Of a stretch of 64,000 nucleotides of DNA, positions 23,538 to 35,866 are shown piece after piece. Source of the DNA: Blasia pusilla (taxonomy: Eukaryota > Marchantiophyta > Marchantiopsida > Blasiales); assembly GCA_050084515.1 (NCBI GenBank), contig CM114274.1:33914001-33978000 (forward strand), written 5' to 3'. The translations under genes and the position numbers were made by a program. The notes under the pieces are model-generated. The model did not search any database, was not told the DNA's origin, and was given only the letters and a program-made list of their open reading frames with translations. Position 1 is the first letter of the stretch, and each line of letters opens with the position of its first letter.

Positions 23538-24737
23538 TATTTAAATAAGGTATGGCAAAGGAGTGGATCGATGGTACTCATCAACCCGTGCATCCACTAG
23601 TTAGTGCTACTAGGAAGAACTAGTTTATGTTTGTATCGCATTGATGAACGACGGGTAATAAAAATTATCCATCCTTGTAGAAAATTGCTAAAAAAATGTA
23701 ACTGATGGGATATGACTCTTACATTCATACATCATCATTGTCGTGCGCACACACATCGCCACACAACATGTATTAACACACACACAAACACACACAATTC
23801 CATACTAACTCATGGCACCCATACACAGAAGCGAGAAGTACCAAAATATCTCTTTGTAAAGTAAGATCCCATCTCTCTCTACACCATCTCACACCATAGG
23901 TCTCAAAGGTGTGCACTCTCCCTCATGTCAAACCAAACCCACTCTCCTAATGAGAGGCTTGGATTACACTCACAAGGCAAGGGACCATAGCTCCGCCACC
24001 TCATGCCAAGAGGTTCAACAAAGAGAGAATGAACTCTCAAGCTCTCTCTCTCGTTGAGGTATATCCCTCCCCTCTCCCAAGCTCTCTTCATTGCAACATA
24101 TGCTCCCAAGTCACCTCCTTGGCTCTTGACCTAATGAAGGAGGTCAAGGGCCACTTACCTAATTTAGAAAGTCGACCACACACTCAAAATGGTACTTACC
24201 TAAAATAGTAAGTTCCTCAATATGGCTCCAAATGAGCCGAAACGAAGGGAAAACCTGCTCTCTCAAGTTCCCCGCGGTTTCAGCAGGTCATCCTTGATCT
24301 ACCGAGCATGTCCTCCGCTACTCACGAAGGCACTTTAGTAGATCCCACGGATCTATCCTAACAGTCGTGACACCATGGAGATCAAAATTTTGTAATGAGA
24401 GAATGAGTGGAGGCTGGTTCATTCTCAATTATATAGGGTATGTACAAGCAACCATAATCCTAATCCTAATCATAGCCTTAAGTTAGACTAACTGTGGTTA
24501 ACTAATCCTAGTTAAGATAATCATGTTTAACATACTAACCAAGATTAAACTTTCCTACTTCGTGTGAGTATCAAATATAGCAGTTTGGATGTGTAATGAG
24601 CTTGACCATAAGCCAATCTTCAATTATCGTTACAATTGATTCTATAATTTAACTGATTGTGGAAATCGATCTTAATTGATTTAAGTATGTATGTTAGAAT
24701 TTAATTGGTTCAAAATGCTAGAGGTTAAAAGCAGATG
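23538..24737. other. AT-rich intergenic DNA with CA-rich simple repeat
   Basis: A CA-rich simple sequence lies at about 23740-23800. The rest has no recognised gene. The 68-codon frame at 23903-24109 is unassigned. Confidence 0.4.
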
Positions 24738-24778
24738 TGTTAAAAATTCAAGAATGTATTCTCCTATAATAATATAGA
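24738..24778 (-). mobile_element. Helitron-like 5' terminus (minus strand)
   Basis: Reading the minus strand from 24778 gives A/TCTATATTATTATAGGAG, the same start as the other family members. The extent of this copy toward lower coordinates is unclear. Confidence 0.4.
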
Positions 24779-26899
24779 TGAAGCATCTGTCTTCCATCGA
24801 AAGATATTAAAATTTGGATTTTTCTAATAATAAATATTTATTTATTCTAACAACATTTTTTTATTAAAAATTTGAAATTTATGATAGGGAAGATATTAGG
24901 ACCCCTAATGTGCCTTACTCTTAATTGTTATTACGTATTCTCCCAGGGAAGGTAAGTTGGAGTATCCTTCCACACAAATGATGAAGGCATGGGATAAGAT
25001 GAATAGGCTTTATGGCTTATGAGTAAGAGAGCATATCTTGCATCCTTGGATTACTTGTTTATGCCTTAGCCTCATAGTTTTAAGTACGTTAAGTGAATTA
25101 ATCCTATCTTCGGCTATAGTGGTGTAAAGGAGCACGTCCCATGCTAGTGGATTGGAAAAAGAGTGCCACTTGTACGCTATGTTGGCACCTCAATGAGAGC
25201 AAAAGCTAATAACCTTTCAAAACATACTCTCAAACACACACAAATACTAGGGGTATGCTTGTGCTATACACATGTGAATTCATGTGGAGTGATAACTCAT
25301 ACACATAAATTATATTTCAAAGTGCTCAAGAACCTCCTTAATTCCCCTCCGGAATTGACCACCACCTACTTTAATTGTTCATTTTCTCATCCCTAATGTC
25401 CCCTTGAAATGCAATGCATAGTGAGAGAATTTTTTTGTAACGTTTTGACAATTTGTTTGTTTAAAGGCATATGTGCTCGTTTTAATATTTTAGATAGATA
25501 AAGAGTAAGAAGGTGTATAAAGAGAATAAGTGAGTCTAATCTCTCACTCTATGTATAAAATAGGGATAGTAGTACTTGCTCGAAAATCAATCCAAAGTCT
25601 TATCACCTTATCTTAGATGGAAATCTATGCAAAACCGTCACTTGTTATTGCCCCGTCATGGAATTACATGAACTAACTTGAGCTTAGAGATGCATCGAGT
25701 CAGTTATCTCCTTGGTCTCGCAACTAACTAATCTAGGTTCCTTCTTAGTGTTCTGCTAAAGTACATCCTTCTTTAACTTGTGATAATGATTCGCCTCTTG
25801 GATCCCCGCTAGCATGTATGTTTAAGACTTAGCTATCCATAATGCTATCAGTTCACACTTTATAATCTTGCTCGACTATAACTATAATAACAAGTTATCC
25901 CCTTTGTCTCTCCCAAGCTCTCTAAATGATGATATGTGCATACAAGTGATCTCTCCAACCCCAATCCACAATAGTGGCTCAAAGAGCATCTTCCAAATGA
26001 AGAATTCAATAGTGTCTAAAAGAAGTAGCTTAACCAAAAATGTAGGATCCTCTAAATAACCCTTGAATGAGCTCTTAAATGGGTAACTTCTATGGAAAAG
26101 TTTGCCTTCTTCTTAGAAGATGATCCACACTTGGTGTGGATCCTCATCCTCTCTAAGTATAATACATAGGCACTCTTTACTCCAATATAAATGATAGGAT
26201 ACAAGAGCCATAGAGGACTTTTCATTTGTGGCAGTGAGTTGATTATGTCTACTTGATCTATATCAAATATGTCATAATTGATTTAGAATTAATCACACAT
26301 CATGAAAGTTATTCATAGTGGCTCATGTGGAGTAGATCAAGGATTCTTATTCTCATTCATCTTCTTTACTCTTAGCATCAAATACACAAGATGTGCAACA
26401 TATTCATGCATGATTACTTCTTGGATATCGCCATACATATAGGATGAATATTTTTCAAGTACATGAGTGGAGAACTCGTGAAGTGGAAATAGAGAAGAAA
26501 GAATGGATTGAAACTATAGATGAAGAGCTCATAGGCTTAGAAAAGCAAAAAACCTAGTATTTGGGCAATCGTCCACAAGGTACGAAGAGAAATAGATGTT
26601 CAAGCACTACTACATTTGTAGCAACTTTGCAAGTTCACCAAGCCGCACAACAACAACAACCACTGTACAGTCTTAACACAACTACAATATAGTTGCAAGC
26701 TTGCGACTGTCATTTTTAGGAGACACTAGCACGATTGCGATTCCGAGCCGTACTTTGCGGCTAGGCCATAGTTGTGAAGTGCCATTTTATTACATTTGCA
26801 ACACAATCGCACAACACTTGCAATTAGTTACATGATAATCCTAAGTTACCCCCATGAAAAATGCCAAGTACTTGCAAAATTTGTGACTGTCCCTCGCAC
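24779..26899. other. AT-rich intergenic DNA
   Basis: No recognised gene or TE protein. Open frames are short. Around 26640-26830 there are repeated short phrases on the theme of gttgcaagcttgcgactgt and agcaattgcaaactgt. Confidence 0.4.
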
Positions 26900-27300
26900 A
26901 GTTGTTGCAAAGCAATTGCAAACTGTTGTTTTTTAAATAGTATCAATTTTTCAAAAAATTGATTGTGCACATCATTGCATGGAATAGGTGTGTATGTAAA
27001 TAAAAGGTGAGGTTGATAGCCAAAAGATTTGCACAATATTATGACTTGGACTATGGTCATACGTCCAGCAAGTGATAGAGAATAGTGCATATACATTTCA
27101 AAAATGCATTTCTTAATGGTGGGCAAAAAGTAGTAAAGATACCTTTACTAATGATGGACATGGAATTAATTTTTTCCGAAACGTACCTATAAAGGGAATG
27201 GGGGACATTCCCCCTTCCTAGATGCTTACTTCTTGGAATGAGAATTATAGTTTGTGGGCTTGGATAATATTTGGGATGCATTTTGAAGATCACTACACAC
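26900..27300 (-). pseudogene. LINE reverse transcriptase C-terminal relic
   Basis: The minus-strand frame contains YSLSLAGRMTIVQVIIL, corresponding to the FLSLAGRVTLIKSVL motif just after the catalytic region of plant LINE reverse transcriptases. Upstream in the next frame is HLGRGNVPHSLYRYVSEKIN, which fits the preceding LGIP..R..WEKI segment. The frame changes between the two, so the copy is dead. No endonuclease domain is present. Confidence 0.65.
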
Positions 27301-28421
27301 TTCAGCTTGGGTGAAAAATGGAGGTAGGTAGGTCAGACAAGGATTGAGGATAAGGCTCCCCAGGCTCCCCAATATGAACCTCATGCAAATGTTACAACAC
27401 CAAAATTCCTCCAAAATTCTATGCGTAAACTCCTACATATACTCTCATCTATGTATTGGTAGAAGGTAATCTCATAGCAACATTCTTTTAGGCTGTCAGC
27501 ACATAACTTAGACGGACGATAGGATTCGGATTATGCAGTGTGTCTCGCGCCAGAGAGGGTTTAGGGTTTTGAGCGATCACTCTGCACTAACTCTGGTAGA
27601 GCCCTCCGCTTCGGGATCGTTGCGGAGCACCGCAAGCTTCCGAGTTTCTGGTGGTTGAAGATGTGCCGAGTAAGGTTGTAGGATTTTGCGGGATTCGCGA
27701 GCGAGCAAGGACTTCGCAAATCTGTGCAGTTGCGGTGTAACTTTCTTGGGATTTGAAGGCATTCGGAGTTTTAATTCGGGATGATAGTTGTAAGCGATTC
27801 GAAGAGTGACAGATTGGCGGATCGAGAACTGGCATGAGTTTCTCTTCGGGATTTCGGTGTAGATGGGTAGGCATTCTACGTGCAACAGACCTGCTGTTCT
27901 ACTTGAATTGGGATTCTTCGCTTTGTCTTTAGAGTCTTAAACGGAGCATTCTCCATTACATTCGTTCGTGCAAGGACGATTCGTTTGTTCACCATTCGCC
28001 TTGAAAGAGATTCTATGTGGAATCTGACACAATTTCTAGGATGGAGATTTTTTTTCGGACGCGATAAATGAGATGGTCGCCAGTGCGAACTCTACTGACA
28101 TATTTCTCTGTGATGCCAGGACGCCCTGTCGTACTCATTTCTTAGGAGAGCCTAATGAATTGGGGTTGGGAGTGGAATCGGAGTACGGACACCAGGTAGA
28201 TATCGCCACTCTTGCGACGAAGTTAGACTAGTCGCACTCTTTTAAGAATTTCGGAAGCGGGAACAGAGCTAGAAGAGCAACTACGATGGGACCAAGGCGC
28301 ATTTGATGATGGAGCGTATTCATAAAGATTGCCGTATCTTTGCCTGAATGCTGACTAGAGCCGGGAGTTGCGAGTGCCATGCGGTGGAGGTGGAAAATCT
28401 CGCGGCCGTCGCTGGATTGAC
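27301..28421. promoter_or_regulatory. Upstream region and probable 5' UTR of MOC1
   Basis: No other gene is seen. The base composition rises in GC from about 27540. A phrase typical of plant mRNA starts (gggtttagggttttgag) is at about 27558. The 5' leader may include an intron. The minus-strand frames at 27577-27885 look like shadows. Confidence 0.35.
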
Positions 28422-31109
28422 ATGGCCGCTCCGACGTGGTTTCGGACTTGCTTGGCGCAAATGGCTGTGAGAAATTACTGCAGTGTGATCACGCCAATTC
28501 CGCTTTGTGTCGGTTGCGGGAGCAAGTTACCATTTCCGCAAATTCGAGTCACACGATCGCTGGACGGGGGCGGTTTGAGACAGATCTCAGCCCTCAGGCA
28601 TCCCATAGTCGGATCGGTGGCACGGAAAGCCTTTGGACAATGCGAAACAGTTTCGAAGAAGCAGAGGAGACGTCGAGTTTTGAAAGTTATTATCCGATTC
28701 CTGATTCTCTTAGCAAATCTTCCTGTGTATTTCTCGAGAGTTTTAGATCACGTTGTTCGATCCAGTGCGGTAAGCCCGGCCAGTGGATCATTAGAAATCA
28801 TAATTGAAGAATATTGTACTTGTAATGAATGCACAGAGGAGCACAGTTGGCGGTGCTGCAGAGGGCACTCTACAACTTGACACTCCTGAAGCAGAGAACG
28901 TCCATGGCGAATCACTTCTCAGCGATGGTGCAAAGCTTGCTCGAGCAGATGACAAGATTGCCGAAGAGTTGGCGGCAATGACCGGTACAATCAGTATCTC
29001 TAGCCAAGTACCAGTTGCGTTGAAATCGTTGTGCGTAGGCATTGATCCTGACTTATCTGGAGCGATTGCGGTGCTGAAGACAGAGAATGACCTCACCCTC
29101 GCGGAGGTATAGTGTGGCGAGCAGTTTTCTTTCGACTTGTCCCTGAGCTAATTTACGTGCATGTGCACCAAATCCCTTTTGAGTTTTCTTTTCTTTTGGG
29201 TTCTAGATGCTGATTGTAGAATATCATGTCTTTGGTGAGACGCTGTCTTTAGATGGGACCTCCTAGAGGATTGATATTGATCTGTTGTCTGCATCTTGAA
29301 TCAGGTGATCGATGTGCCGTGTGTGACAGTGACTGTAAACAAGAAATTGCGCAGGAGGCATGATTACAATTCAATTGCAAACTTAGTCTCTCAGCTCCAA
29401 GCTCCTCAAGGTAACAGAGTCTAAACAAAAGAAGTATGTGCAAAACTCTTTGGAGAAAGGAAATGAAAGTTTTGACCCTCCAGCCACAGTGCAAGAAGTT
29501 ACCCTATCCTTAAGCTAGACATTCTGGGCCATGCACGTATCGTTGAGAGTTTGAGGAAGGCTTGTTAAGGGCCATTGTCCTTGGTAGATTCCACAACATT
29601 CTTCCACTTCTCACAAATGCTTTGCCACTTGTCAGATGTTGTATTAAGCTTTATGACGTACTCTGCGAGAAAAAATGACTGATTACCTATAGGCTACCTC
29701 TAATGTAGATAAAACTGAGGTCTTGGTGGAAGTAGCTCATTTCTTGACAGAAGTGAGCATTATAAGATAGTTTTCAGCCAGGTTTTATGTGCATTTCCAG
29801 TTCATGGTATCCTTTGTGTTGAACTCGAGAAGGTGACAAGGCCAACCTGATCAGTGGTTGTAAATGTTCTTACTCTAGTCCTTTGGCAGGCAGCATAGCA
29901 TACGTGGAACAAGCAATGCCATTCCCGAAGGATGGTAAACAGGTCCTTTTCTTCTCTTAAGCTGTATCTGCTTGATTCCCACCATTTGGATACATATCAT
30001 TGCATCATACTTCTTGATGTCTTTTTATGTGGTTCAATAAGGATGTGGATCCCCTTAAAGATGAGAACCTTAGCTCCACACTTGCCTTAGTACCACTGAC
30101 TTACAGTGTTACGAAGAGAGTTGGTGTAAACTGGCATGTAGAGGTTTCAAACATAGAAAACCAGAGGTAACTCACTCATACAGATAACTTAGTTGTGGAA
30201 ATATCAGGAGAAACTGGTTCATTTATTTGCTGCTTCAGATGGAACTAAATGTCCACTGACCAGTATACTCGCAGACGTCTTTTGAATTTTGAAGTTGTGA
30301 AGCAGGCTTTCTGCTGAATGTTGCAAATGTTTGATTCGAGTTTTTAGCGAGGGGCATGGATGCGTGCAGGGATGGTATATTACAGGCTATGGATACGGAG
30401 TGTGGCTAGGAATACTAGCTGCGGCAGGATTTAAAGTGATTCCTGTACAAGCCAAAGTTTGGAAGGCTGGCATGGGGATATGTGGAAAAGAATTTACAAA
30501 GGTTTGTTGGCTAACTGATGCGAGTCCCAATCCGATTATGGGGATGTAGTGGTTGAAAATACTGGATTATAGTCTCCAAACCAAAACTGTCCTTGGTACA
30601 ACTTCCTTCCTCTTACACATGCACTTAAACCCTGGATGGAGAAACTTGTCCATGTGTTCCTGTCCTGCCAGGTGCGATGGACAGCTTCATGTTCTGTGAT
30701 TGGGTTAGGTTAGTTAAATTCTTTGTGTTAATGAAGGAAGGTTCAAAACACTCCATTTCCAGAGAGAACAAGTTCCCTTACTGAGTACATCCTTAGTCCT
30801 TGGGTATTGCCGAAATTTAGTCACTAATTTTGGCTTCTTCCCACAGGATGACAGTCGAGCACTAGCTTCGTCCATCTTTCCAGTGTTGTCTCCACTTCTG
30901 AAGCGGAAAAAAGATCATGGTAAGTAAGCTATCTGTTCTGGAAGGCCCAACGGAGTGTTAGTTTTAGTGCTTCATACCTTTGTTGTTGAGTCGGTACTAT
31001 GCTTAAGGAATGCTTATGTGATGGTTATGCAGGTAGGGCTGAGGCCCTTCTCATTGCTGCATTCGGGAAAGGCATCACCTTCGGCAATATTGCTGTTGAT
31101 GAGAAATGA
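28422..31109 (+). CDS. MOC1: Holliday-junction resolvase MOC1, plastid, 7 exons
   Basis: Spliced CDS of 1059 bases (352 aa): exons 28422-28769, 28837-29106, 29305-29410, 29890-29942, 30370-30501, 30847-30919, 31033-31109. All introns are GT-AG and phases agree; exon 1 is the least certain. MOC1 (monokaryotic chloroplast 1) cuts Holliday junctions so that chloroplast nucleoids can segregate; it has a RuvC-like RNase H fold. Acidic residues at expected places are Asp186 and Asp188 in GIDPDLSG, Glu248 in AYVEQAMPFPKDGKQ, and Asp326 and Glu331 in KKDHGRAEALLIAAFGKG. The conserved GWY..GYGYGVWLGIL block is in exon 5 and DDSRALASSIFP in exon 6. The N-terminus starting MAAPTWFRTC is Arg/Ser-rich with few acids, like a plastid transit peptide. 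All catalytic parts are present, so the gene is probably functional. Confidence 0.88.
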
Positions 31110-31405
31110 TCTTCTTTATGCTGGATCATGCCGAGTTATAGAGATCATGTGAAAGGCATGGTTTGTGAAGGACTCCTACATGCTTAAGGTGGTTAGCACA
31201 CATAGAAGAGATAGTCATCCTAATAGCTTCCAGATTTTCAACATCTGACCTCAACATTTCAGGCAGACATTGTTCATGGGACCAATTTTTTTGTGCACTG
31301 CAACTTGCAAATTTAGGCCTACTACAGGTGAGCCGGTTGAAGAGGTTACAAGTTGTATGTAGCTACTGATTTTAGCCCTACGATTTCTCCACCCTCAAAT
31401 GTGGG
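31110..31405. other. 3' flank of MOC1
   Basis: Probably includes the 3' untranslated region. No feature is recognised. Confidence 0.4.
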
Positions 31406-32159
31406 ATGGAGTTGTGCGCTCTTCCAAAAGCATCTGCAATAACTTGCAAAATTTTCAAGCTCTCAATCATGTCTTCTTTCTTTCTTGAACGGAATTCTGT
31501 GACACATCCGAAGATATCACTTGCCATCCTTGGTGTCTTAGTTGCCAGAAGATGGTTTTGGGGGGGGGGGGGCGTGGGGCGGTTGGGGGCCGAAGTTGTG
31601 TCACAAATGAAGCACTTGCAGGACTTTGTACCCGAGGATTCTTCGTCTTCATTGCAAAGGCTTCTTCACGAAAATATCGGTAGGAAGAAGAACCAGTCGC
31701 AACAAATCTTTGTGATTGGGAACCCAAGTAACAAGTGCAACATTCACATGGCGATTGAGAGAAACCAAGCGCGCAGTGGACCAAAGAAGGGTGTAAAGAA
31801 GTCTAGGCTACCCCAAGGAAGTGCGGACCATGCAACGATGCCTCGTGAGGATGTCATCCCTGTCATGAAACATGCAATTATGCTATCGCTTGATATCACG
31901 AACAAATTACAAACCGAGCTTGAACGAAGGCATTTGTGGAAGTTTCTTACAAGTCAGTGGAATCTTGTTTCTGTAGAAGTCCTCGCGGAGTTGAAGATGA
32001 AGTAGGCAGGACAAACGGCTCGGCGATGAGGATATTACTTTCGGTGCAACCAAAGACGTGGACACCAGACGAATGACGAGCGACCTACATGCTGCCAACC
32101 ACTTTAGAACAGGGGTTGGGCATGACCTTGCACGTCCGGCGAGAGGATTTGATGGATAA
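31406..32159 (+). pseudogene. Uncharacterised frame with likely frameshift
   Basis: An ATG at 31406 opens 199 codons to a TAG at 32003. The peptide is unknown to me. Its C-terminal half is well mixed and helical in look, with a Lys/Arg cluster (GPKKGVKKSR) and an amphipathic end (LQTELERRHLWKFL). Two bases before the stop, a second frame opens (32001) and runs 50 codons to 32159, with composition like real protein (QDKRLGDEDITFGATKDVD). This suggests one longer gene broken by a small indel, or an unspliced junction. A run of 13 G at about 31560-31572 lies inside the first frame, itself a likely site of indels. No TE or host family could be assigned. Confidence 0.3.
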
Positions 32160-33429
32160 GGGTTGCGTAATTGCAGACCCGTATGGCCAAAATGGATACA
32201 AGGCTTCCTTGCTTGCGCTGCCTGTCTTTGCCTTATTCTGCAAGAACTACATGACTTTTTTCCTCTCAGCGAGATCTTATTATCTGTCTCTGAAGTTCGT
32301 TAATTTGTGATACACCTAGTGGAATCAACATGAAAACCTTGATTTGCCTGCAGTTGATTTTGCCGACCTGGTTAAAACCCATGCTAATCAGATGGTTGAT
32401 ACATTACAACCCAGAGTCAAATCCTATCTTGTTTCGTTCCTTCTTAATATTTATACCTACATAAGAAGGAAATAGATCATGTCGAGTCAGTCGAATGGAT
32501 GAAGGCTACATCTCTTCGTCCACAACTCCGACCACGCGAGGTAATGATGAGGTTCATAAACCTCAAGAATAGGGTTCTTTGTCAGCATGAGTTCCAACAG
32601 AAGAGCGCAGATTGAAACAATTGCGAATTGATGTACCAGATAGTGAACCCATAAATGTTCCGGAAGAAGTAGGACTCAGAGTAAGTCCTTCTGCGATTCA
32701 ATGTTTTCATAGATCCGGAGTCACGAGTAGTGCTGGCCGGCACTTTTCGTGAATTTCCGTTCCAGCAGGGGATGTTCCGGTAGGACTTCCGGCGAGCCGT
32801 GCACATGTATCAGAATTTGACGGGGCGACAACTGGGTTGACGGTGCTGGTTTGGATTCCAGCAGGAATTTTCCGGAATATGGTGGAGGGCCGACTGAATC
32901 CGGCACAAGGCGATGGCTTACCGGAATAAGCCTCCCGGAATCCTGTTGCTTTAATTCCCGACTATCGGAAATCAAGTGCGTAGGTGGCATAGGGGGATTG
33001 GATGGCATGATGGACGGGTGTATGGAGATTAGTTTTTCATGCATAGTTCCGCACCGTCAAAACTTAGTGGGACGGCGGTGAACCCTAACCGGCCGTTTTT
33101 CCGTATGCGCCTTTAGTCGTCCGTTATTATCGACGGCTTTCTAGCCACAGGTTACGGGGGAGCGGGGGAGCGCGGCAGCTGTGGCTGTGGAGCTTGGGCC
33201 CAGGGAGGCTGGGCCCTAGGGGTAGTACGCCGAGGAGGTCCTCCCCCTCATTTGATGAATTTTCATTTCTCACTCTACGTTGTCAAAGCGTTGCCAGAAT
33301 TTGAACTCTCGCCGGGTCCCACGTCCGAACTCTTTTCTCCACTACACAGTGTCGAAATAGCCGAACTCCGCACTCGAGTCCGCAGATTTTCTCTCTCGAT
33401 GGCTCTCAGATTCTTTGTAGTTTTGCAGC
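32160..33429. other. Unassigned intergenic DNA
   Basis: No recognised gene. Around 32640-32960 there are repeated ttccgg/ccggaa phrases (for example near 32650, 32760, 32790 and 32870), giving several short inverted matches. The overlapping frames on both strands there are probably a by-product of this composition. Confidence 0.4.
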
Positions 33430-33730
33430 AGCGCAACTCCGTTCGACGTCTGCTCCTGCCTGACAGCCTTGGCGGTATGATTTGCGGCCTTGTCGTAGCC
33501 TCTTCCGTTGACGTATGCTCTTACGCAACATCTCCGCTCAACGTTCGCTCCTGCGCGACAGCCTTGGCGATCTGAGTTTCGACCTTGCGGCCTTGCCCCA
33601 ACGTCTCCCGTCAACTTCTGCTCATGCGCGGCAACTCTGCTCGACGTCAGCTTTTGCAAGACATCATTGCTGGTCTGATTTTTGGCCTTGCCCCTGCATT
33701 TTTTTCGACGTCCGCTCTAGTGCGGCATCT
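33430..33730. repeat. Minisatellite, about 3 units of about 100 bp
   Basis: Diverged units start near 33433, 33526 and 33630. Each carries a cgcaactccg..cgacgt..gctc.tgc segment, then gacagccttggcg and a ttgcggccttg segment. Within each unit a shorter half-unit (tc.gt.gacgt.tgctc) recurs. Open frames on both strands through this block are explained by the repeats. Confidence 0.65.
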
Positions 33731-34275
33731 CTACCACTCCTAATGTTCGATTTTTTTCCGCTCTCTGATTTGATGCTGCTCGTTTTTGCTACTTTGCTGC
33801 TCTACGCTCTTCCTCCGCAGATCCGCACTTCAGTTTAGCGTTAGTTTATTTTCTGTTTCGTTTTTCGATAACATGATTTGGCTGCTGATTCACAGTGTGC
33901 CCCGTTGAAGTCTTGAAGTTGCAAATCGGCTTTCGTTATAGCCGTTTTGCAAATGGTCGCCCGACTGTCATACTTGGGGATTGGTTCAATCCAACTGTCA
34001 TATTTGGGTAGTGGATTCAATTTCCAGCTTGCAGAGATTAACACATTTTTTCACAAATACTCAGATGTTTAGATTAAGTTTACTGAAGTAAAGTTTAGGG
34101 TTTAGAGTTTCGTTAGTGCTTTGGAAGTTCGCGTTCTTGACTTGAAGCTTTGTAGCACTAGATCCGCCCTAACTCTTCCATCCGATTGGAAAGAATAGGC
34201 CATTTGCTTGAGCCTTGGCCACGTGTTTGATTTAAATACTTGTTTCCCGCATTCGAATCTATTGATTGAGGTTAA
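33731..34275. other. Region upstream of hAT-like frame
   Basis: AT-rich, no gene recognised. Short duplicated phrase ccaactgtcatatttggg / cgactgtcatacttgggg at about 33960-34010. Confidence 0.4.
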
Positions 34276-34725
34276 ATGGCCAAAAGACAGAAGACCATGA
34301 GTGCTTTCTTAGACAAGGGACGCCGAAACGATGTGCCAGATATCATTGCATTATTTGGCTCATCTGATGATAAAGATGAACAACCTACGTTAGGCAATAC
34401 TTCAGCCTTACCTGAGAAAGTTCGAGTAGCTTGGAAGGACGTTTGGTACTCAATGTACAACTGGATTGACTATGATTTAGCCTTTGGTAGAAGTTTTTGT
34501 AAAGTATGTAGGAAGGGTAAGGGGAAGAGTGCTTTTGCTAGAGATGGAGCAATCAATTGCAAAGTCTCTGCTTCTGAATCTCAATGCCAAACTCCCAATC
34601 CATTTTGTACCCATGAGTCATCCCGCAACGCCCCAAAGTGGGGTTCGAATCCCAAGTACGCCTTTCCATTTATCAACTGCATTTTATCCTTCTATCTTTC
34701 TGAATACAGATGTTTGTTGTGCTAG
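34276..34725 (+). pseudogene. N-terminal zinc finger of hAT-like transposase, truncated
   Basis: The frame starts with ATG at 34276. It begins AKRQKTMSAFL, the KRQKTL..FF opening typical of TTF-type hAT proteins. It continues to a W..YDLAFGRSFCKVCRKG segment, then SAFARDGAINCKVSASESQ. This matches the zinc finger layout FCK.C......FA.G..N.K..AL..H, with His altered to Gln. After about residue 110 the similarity ends and the frame closes at 34725. No hATC dimerisation domain follows, so the element is truncated. It could also be a domesticated fragment, but nothing suggests expression. Confidence 0.6.
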
Positions 34726-35866
34726 CATTGCAGAAGTAATGAACACTACACTAAGCATTCTGCTTTCTTTCCGCATGAGTAACTACAAATCTTAATGCAT
34801 CTCCATCTCTAGGTGTGCTTCCCCTTACCATTTGGTTAGTTATTTGGATATTGTTTTGCACAAGTGTTTCGAAGTGAAATTGGTGCTCTAATCTAAAGGT
34901 GCAGCTACATTGAGGTATGCTTGTAGACCTGCCCTTGGGGATAGTATCTATGTGTTTGTGTTTTGATTGCTAGAATGCTGCTAGGATACGTAGAACTCTA
35001 TTCTAGTCCAAGTAGACTAAAAAAACTAAGGTTTTTTTGAAGAACCCCACGCGCCTCATTCAAATGTGGATAGCAAACTTGCAAGAATCTTACCCTTTTC
35101 CCTGACCTTGCTTGCTGTATGTGTGTGCTCGCTTTGGAGTTGATCTCCCACTCTAGTGCAATGACTCCCAAGAACTCTATGCCTCCCATCTAAGCAACTT
35201 TTCATGCACTATTCCAATAATCAAGCTTGCTTATGAGACTAATTATCAATCCTCTACTTATCCTTATTTTATTGATCCATGCAATTTGAAGATGAATCAC
35301 CACTAGTTGGTTATGAAAATCCTTCCTCACACACATATGGTGTCCCTAAACCTACATGCAATATTCAAAAGAGCGTTAAGTAACCTTCAAGAGAATGAGA
35401 CTTGGCACTTAAACCATCTTAAGGTCTGCATTTTCTACCACATCAATATCAGAAATCCACGATTCAATTCTGCTAAAGTAGTTTCAGACCTCATTAACTG
35501 GTTAAACCTTGATTAATTTTCAATCTTAGTATCAAAGGGAGACCAATGGACCATATGTGACCAATCTCTCAGAGAAGTTCACATGGAAGGTCAAGGGTAA
35601 AAACTACCAAGAAGAGACGCCGATTCGACAAGAGTAGATTAAGCAGGTTCTGAGGTTACAAGAGAAGCAGAGTTGCTATCCTAAGAATGTTGGCATGTAG
35701 ACCACAATGCCACAGTTGGCCATTTGCATATTTTTACAGTGGAATTTAGTATGTTTACTATCAATAAAAAAATGCAATGTTGTGGATACTATGATTACGT
35801 GTTACATCAGAGCCCACGTTCACGTATGTGCCTACTTGTATATGATTGTAACCCATCATATGCTTT
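34726..35866. other. Unassigned intergenic DNA
   Basis: AT-rich with no recognised protein. It may hold the missing 5' end of the Helitron to the right or the remains of the hAT element to the left. Confidence 0.4.

Noticed and set aside
34630-34650. A perfect-looking tRNA B box (ggttcgaatcc)
   Set aside because: No A box, no anticodon arm and no acceptor stem could be formed around it, so a tRNA or SINE is not supported.
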